Source: Deltaproteobacteria bacterium
Lineage (GTDB): Bacteria > Desulfobacterota > GWC2-55-46
DNA length: 6,421 bases
NCBI GenBank assembly: GCA_030646655.1
Contig: JAUSLB010000023.1
Coordinates: 1 to 6,421, forward strand
Direction of reading: 5' to 3'
Shown: in pieces, positions 6,150-6,421 of the stretch
How positions within the stretch are numbered: the stretch's first letter is position 1
How the letters are laid out: each line of letters begins with the position of its first letter
Made by a program: the position numbers and the translations under genes
Notes under the pieces: model-generated
What the model was told of the DNA's origin: nothing
The model's input: only the letters and a program-made list of their open reading frames with translations
The model's database searches: none

Positions 6150-6242
6150 TTCAATTCCCCGAATTGCTACGAGATTTTTTCAGCCGTAGTGGACTTCGAT
6201 ACCTCGCAGCTTGCCGCGGGGAGGTTCATTCTCAAAAAAATC
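6150..6242. repeat. two degenerate palindromic repeat units in the pheS-pheT gap
   Basis: TTCAATTCCCCG (6150-6161) and TTCGATACCTCG (6195-6206) match at 9 of 12 positions. Each is followed within 2-4 bases by TTGC (6164, 6211), a CG-rich tract and a TTCA end. The second unit is a palindrome: CCTCGCAG (6202-6209) pairs with CCGCGGGG (6214-6221) around CTTG, with one mismatch and one G-T pair. The first unit has lost most of its symmetry. GATTTTTT (6173-6180) and AAAAAATC (6235-6242) form an 8-base inverted repeat flanking the second unit. The stretch has no ORF and resembles a decayed REP- or MITE-like dispersed element. Copies elsewhere in the genome cannot be checked here. Confidence 0.5.
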
Positions 6243-6256
6243 AGAAAAGGCTTAAG

Positions 6257-6421
6257 ATGCTTTTCAGCTACAATTGGCTAAAAGAGTATATAGACAGGCT
6301 TCCTTCGCCAGAGGATGCGGCGGAGCGCCTTACCATGTCCGGGACAGAGGTGGAATCGATCGCAAAGAGGGGCGTTGAGCTTGATAATGTGGTGACGGCG
6401 AGGATACTAAGCTGCGCCCCG
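6257..6421 (+). CDS. pheT: phenylalanyl-tRNA synthetase beta chain, N-terminal part
   Basis: Only the first 55 codons are in the window; the gene runs off the right edge. The start MLFSYNWLKEYIDRLPSPED followed by AAERLTMSGTEVESI is the typical opening of bacterial PheT (domain B1). The last residues, VVTARILSCAP, begin the EMAP-like tRNA-binding domain. The beta chain carries the tRNA anticodon-side contacts and the editing site that removes mis-charged Tyr. ATG 6257 has AAGG (6247-6250) six bases upstream, so it can start independently of pheS. pheS immediately upstream makes the identity secure. Confidence 0.95.
   Translation, partial: MLFSYNWLKEYIDRLPSPEDAAERLTMSGTEVESIAKRGVELDNVVTARILSCAP

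Noticed and set aside
6135..6180. Rho-independent terminator between pheS and pheT
   Set aside because: The perfect hairpin is 25 bases from the T-run and the sequence next to the T's pairs badly. Full termination before pheT would also be unexpected for subunits of one enzyme.

Overview
The window is ordinary bacterial chromosome. Its centre is the conserved translation operon thrS-infC-rpmI-rplT-pheS-pheT, preceded by a tRNA-Val(GAC) gene and, further upstream, by the end of what looks like a cell-surface sugar gene cluster. All supported genes are on the + strand. There is no sign of phage, transposon, CRISPR or plasmid functions. Arg is written mostly as AGG and Ile mostly as ATA even in the ribosomal protein genes. 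That style, with this gene order, fits an uncultivated Thermodesulfobacteriota ('Deltaproteobacteria') or Nitrospirota-like lineage. The taxonomic placement is an impression from codon use and synteny, not a proof.

Left part (1-1618): the 3' end of a probable glycosyltransferase, a PHP-domain metal-dependent hydrolase and a PIG-L/LmbE-family sugar N-deacetylase lie head to tail with short gaps, probably as one transcription unit. Spacer (1619-1819): an A/T-rich intergenic region holding a good sigma-70-type promoter (TTGACA-N16-TAAAAT), two alternative hairpins, a terminator-like hairpin with eight T's, and then an extended -10 promoter that would serve the tRNA and thrS. Positions 1820-1894 are tRNA-Val with encoded CCA, followed by a 120-base thrS leader with weak secondary structure.

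Right part (2015-6421): complete genes for threonyl-tRNA synthetase, translation initiation factor IF3, ribosomal proteins L35 and L20 and the PheRS alpha chain, then the first 55 codons of the PheRS beta chain. infC has no ATG, GTG or TTG at its true 5' end. It appears to start at an ATA overlapping the thrS stop codon, behind a perfect Shine-Dalgarno sequence. This fits the known family trait of non-canonical infC starts used for autoregulation. rplT and pheS overlap by ATGA. pheS and pheT are separated by 124 bases containing a perfect hairpin and what looks like two decayed copies of a palindromic repeat.

I found no new biological system. The points most worth checking are the ATA start of infC, the short promoter-to-terminator unit before the tRNA, the palindromic element splitting pheS from pheT, and the probable non-ATG start of the PHP gene.
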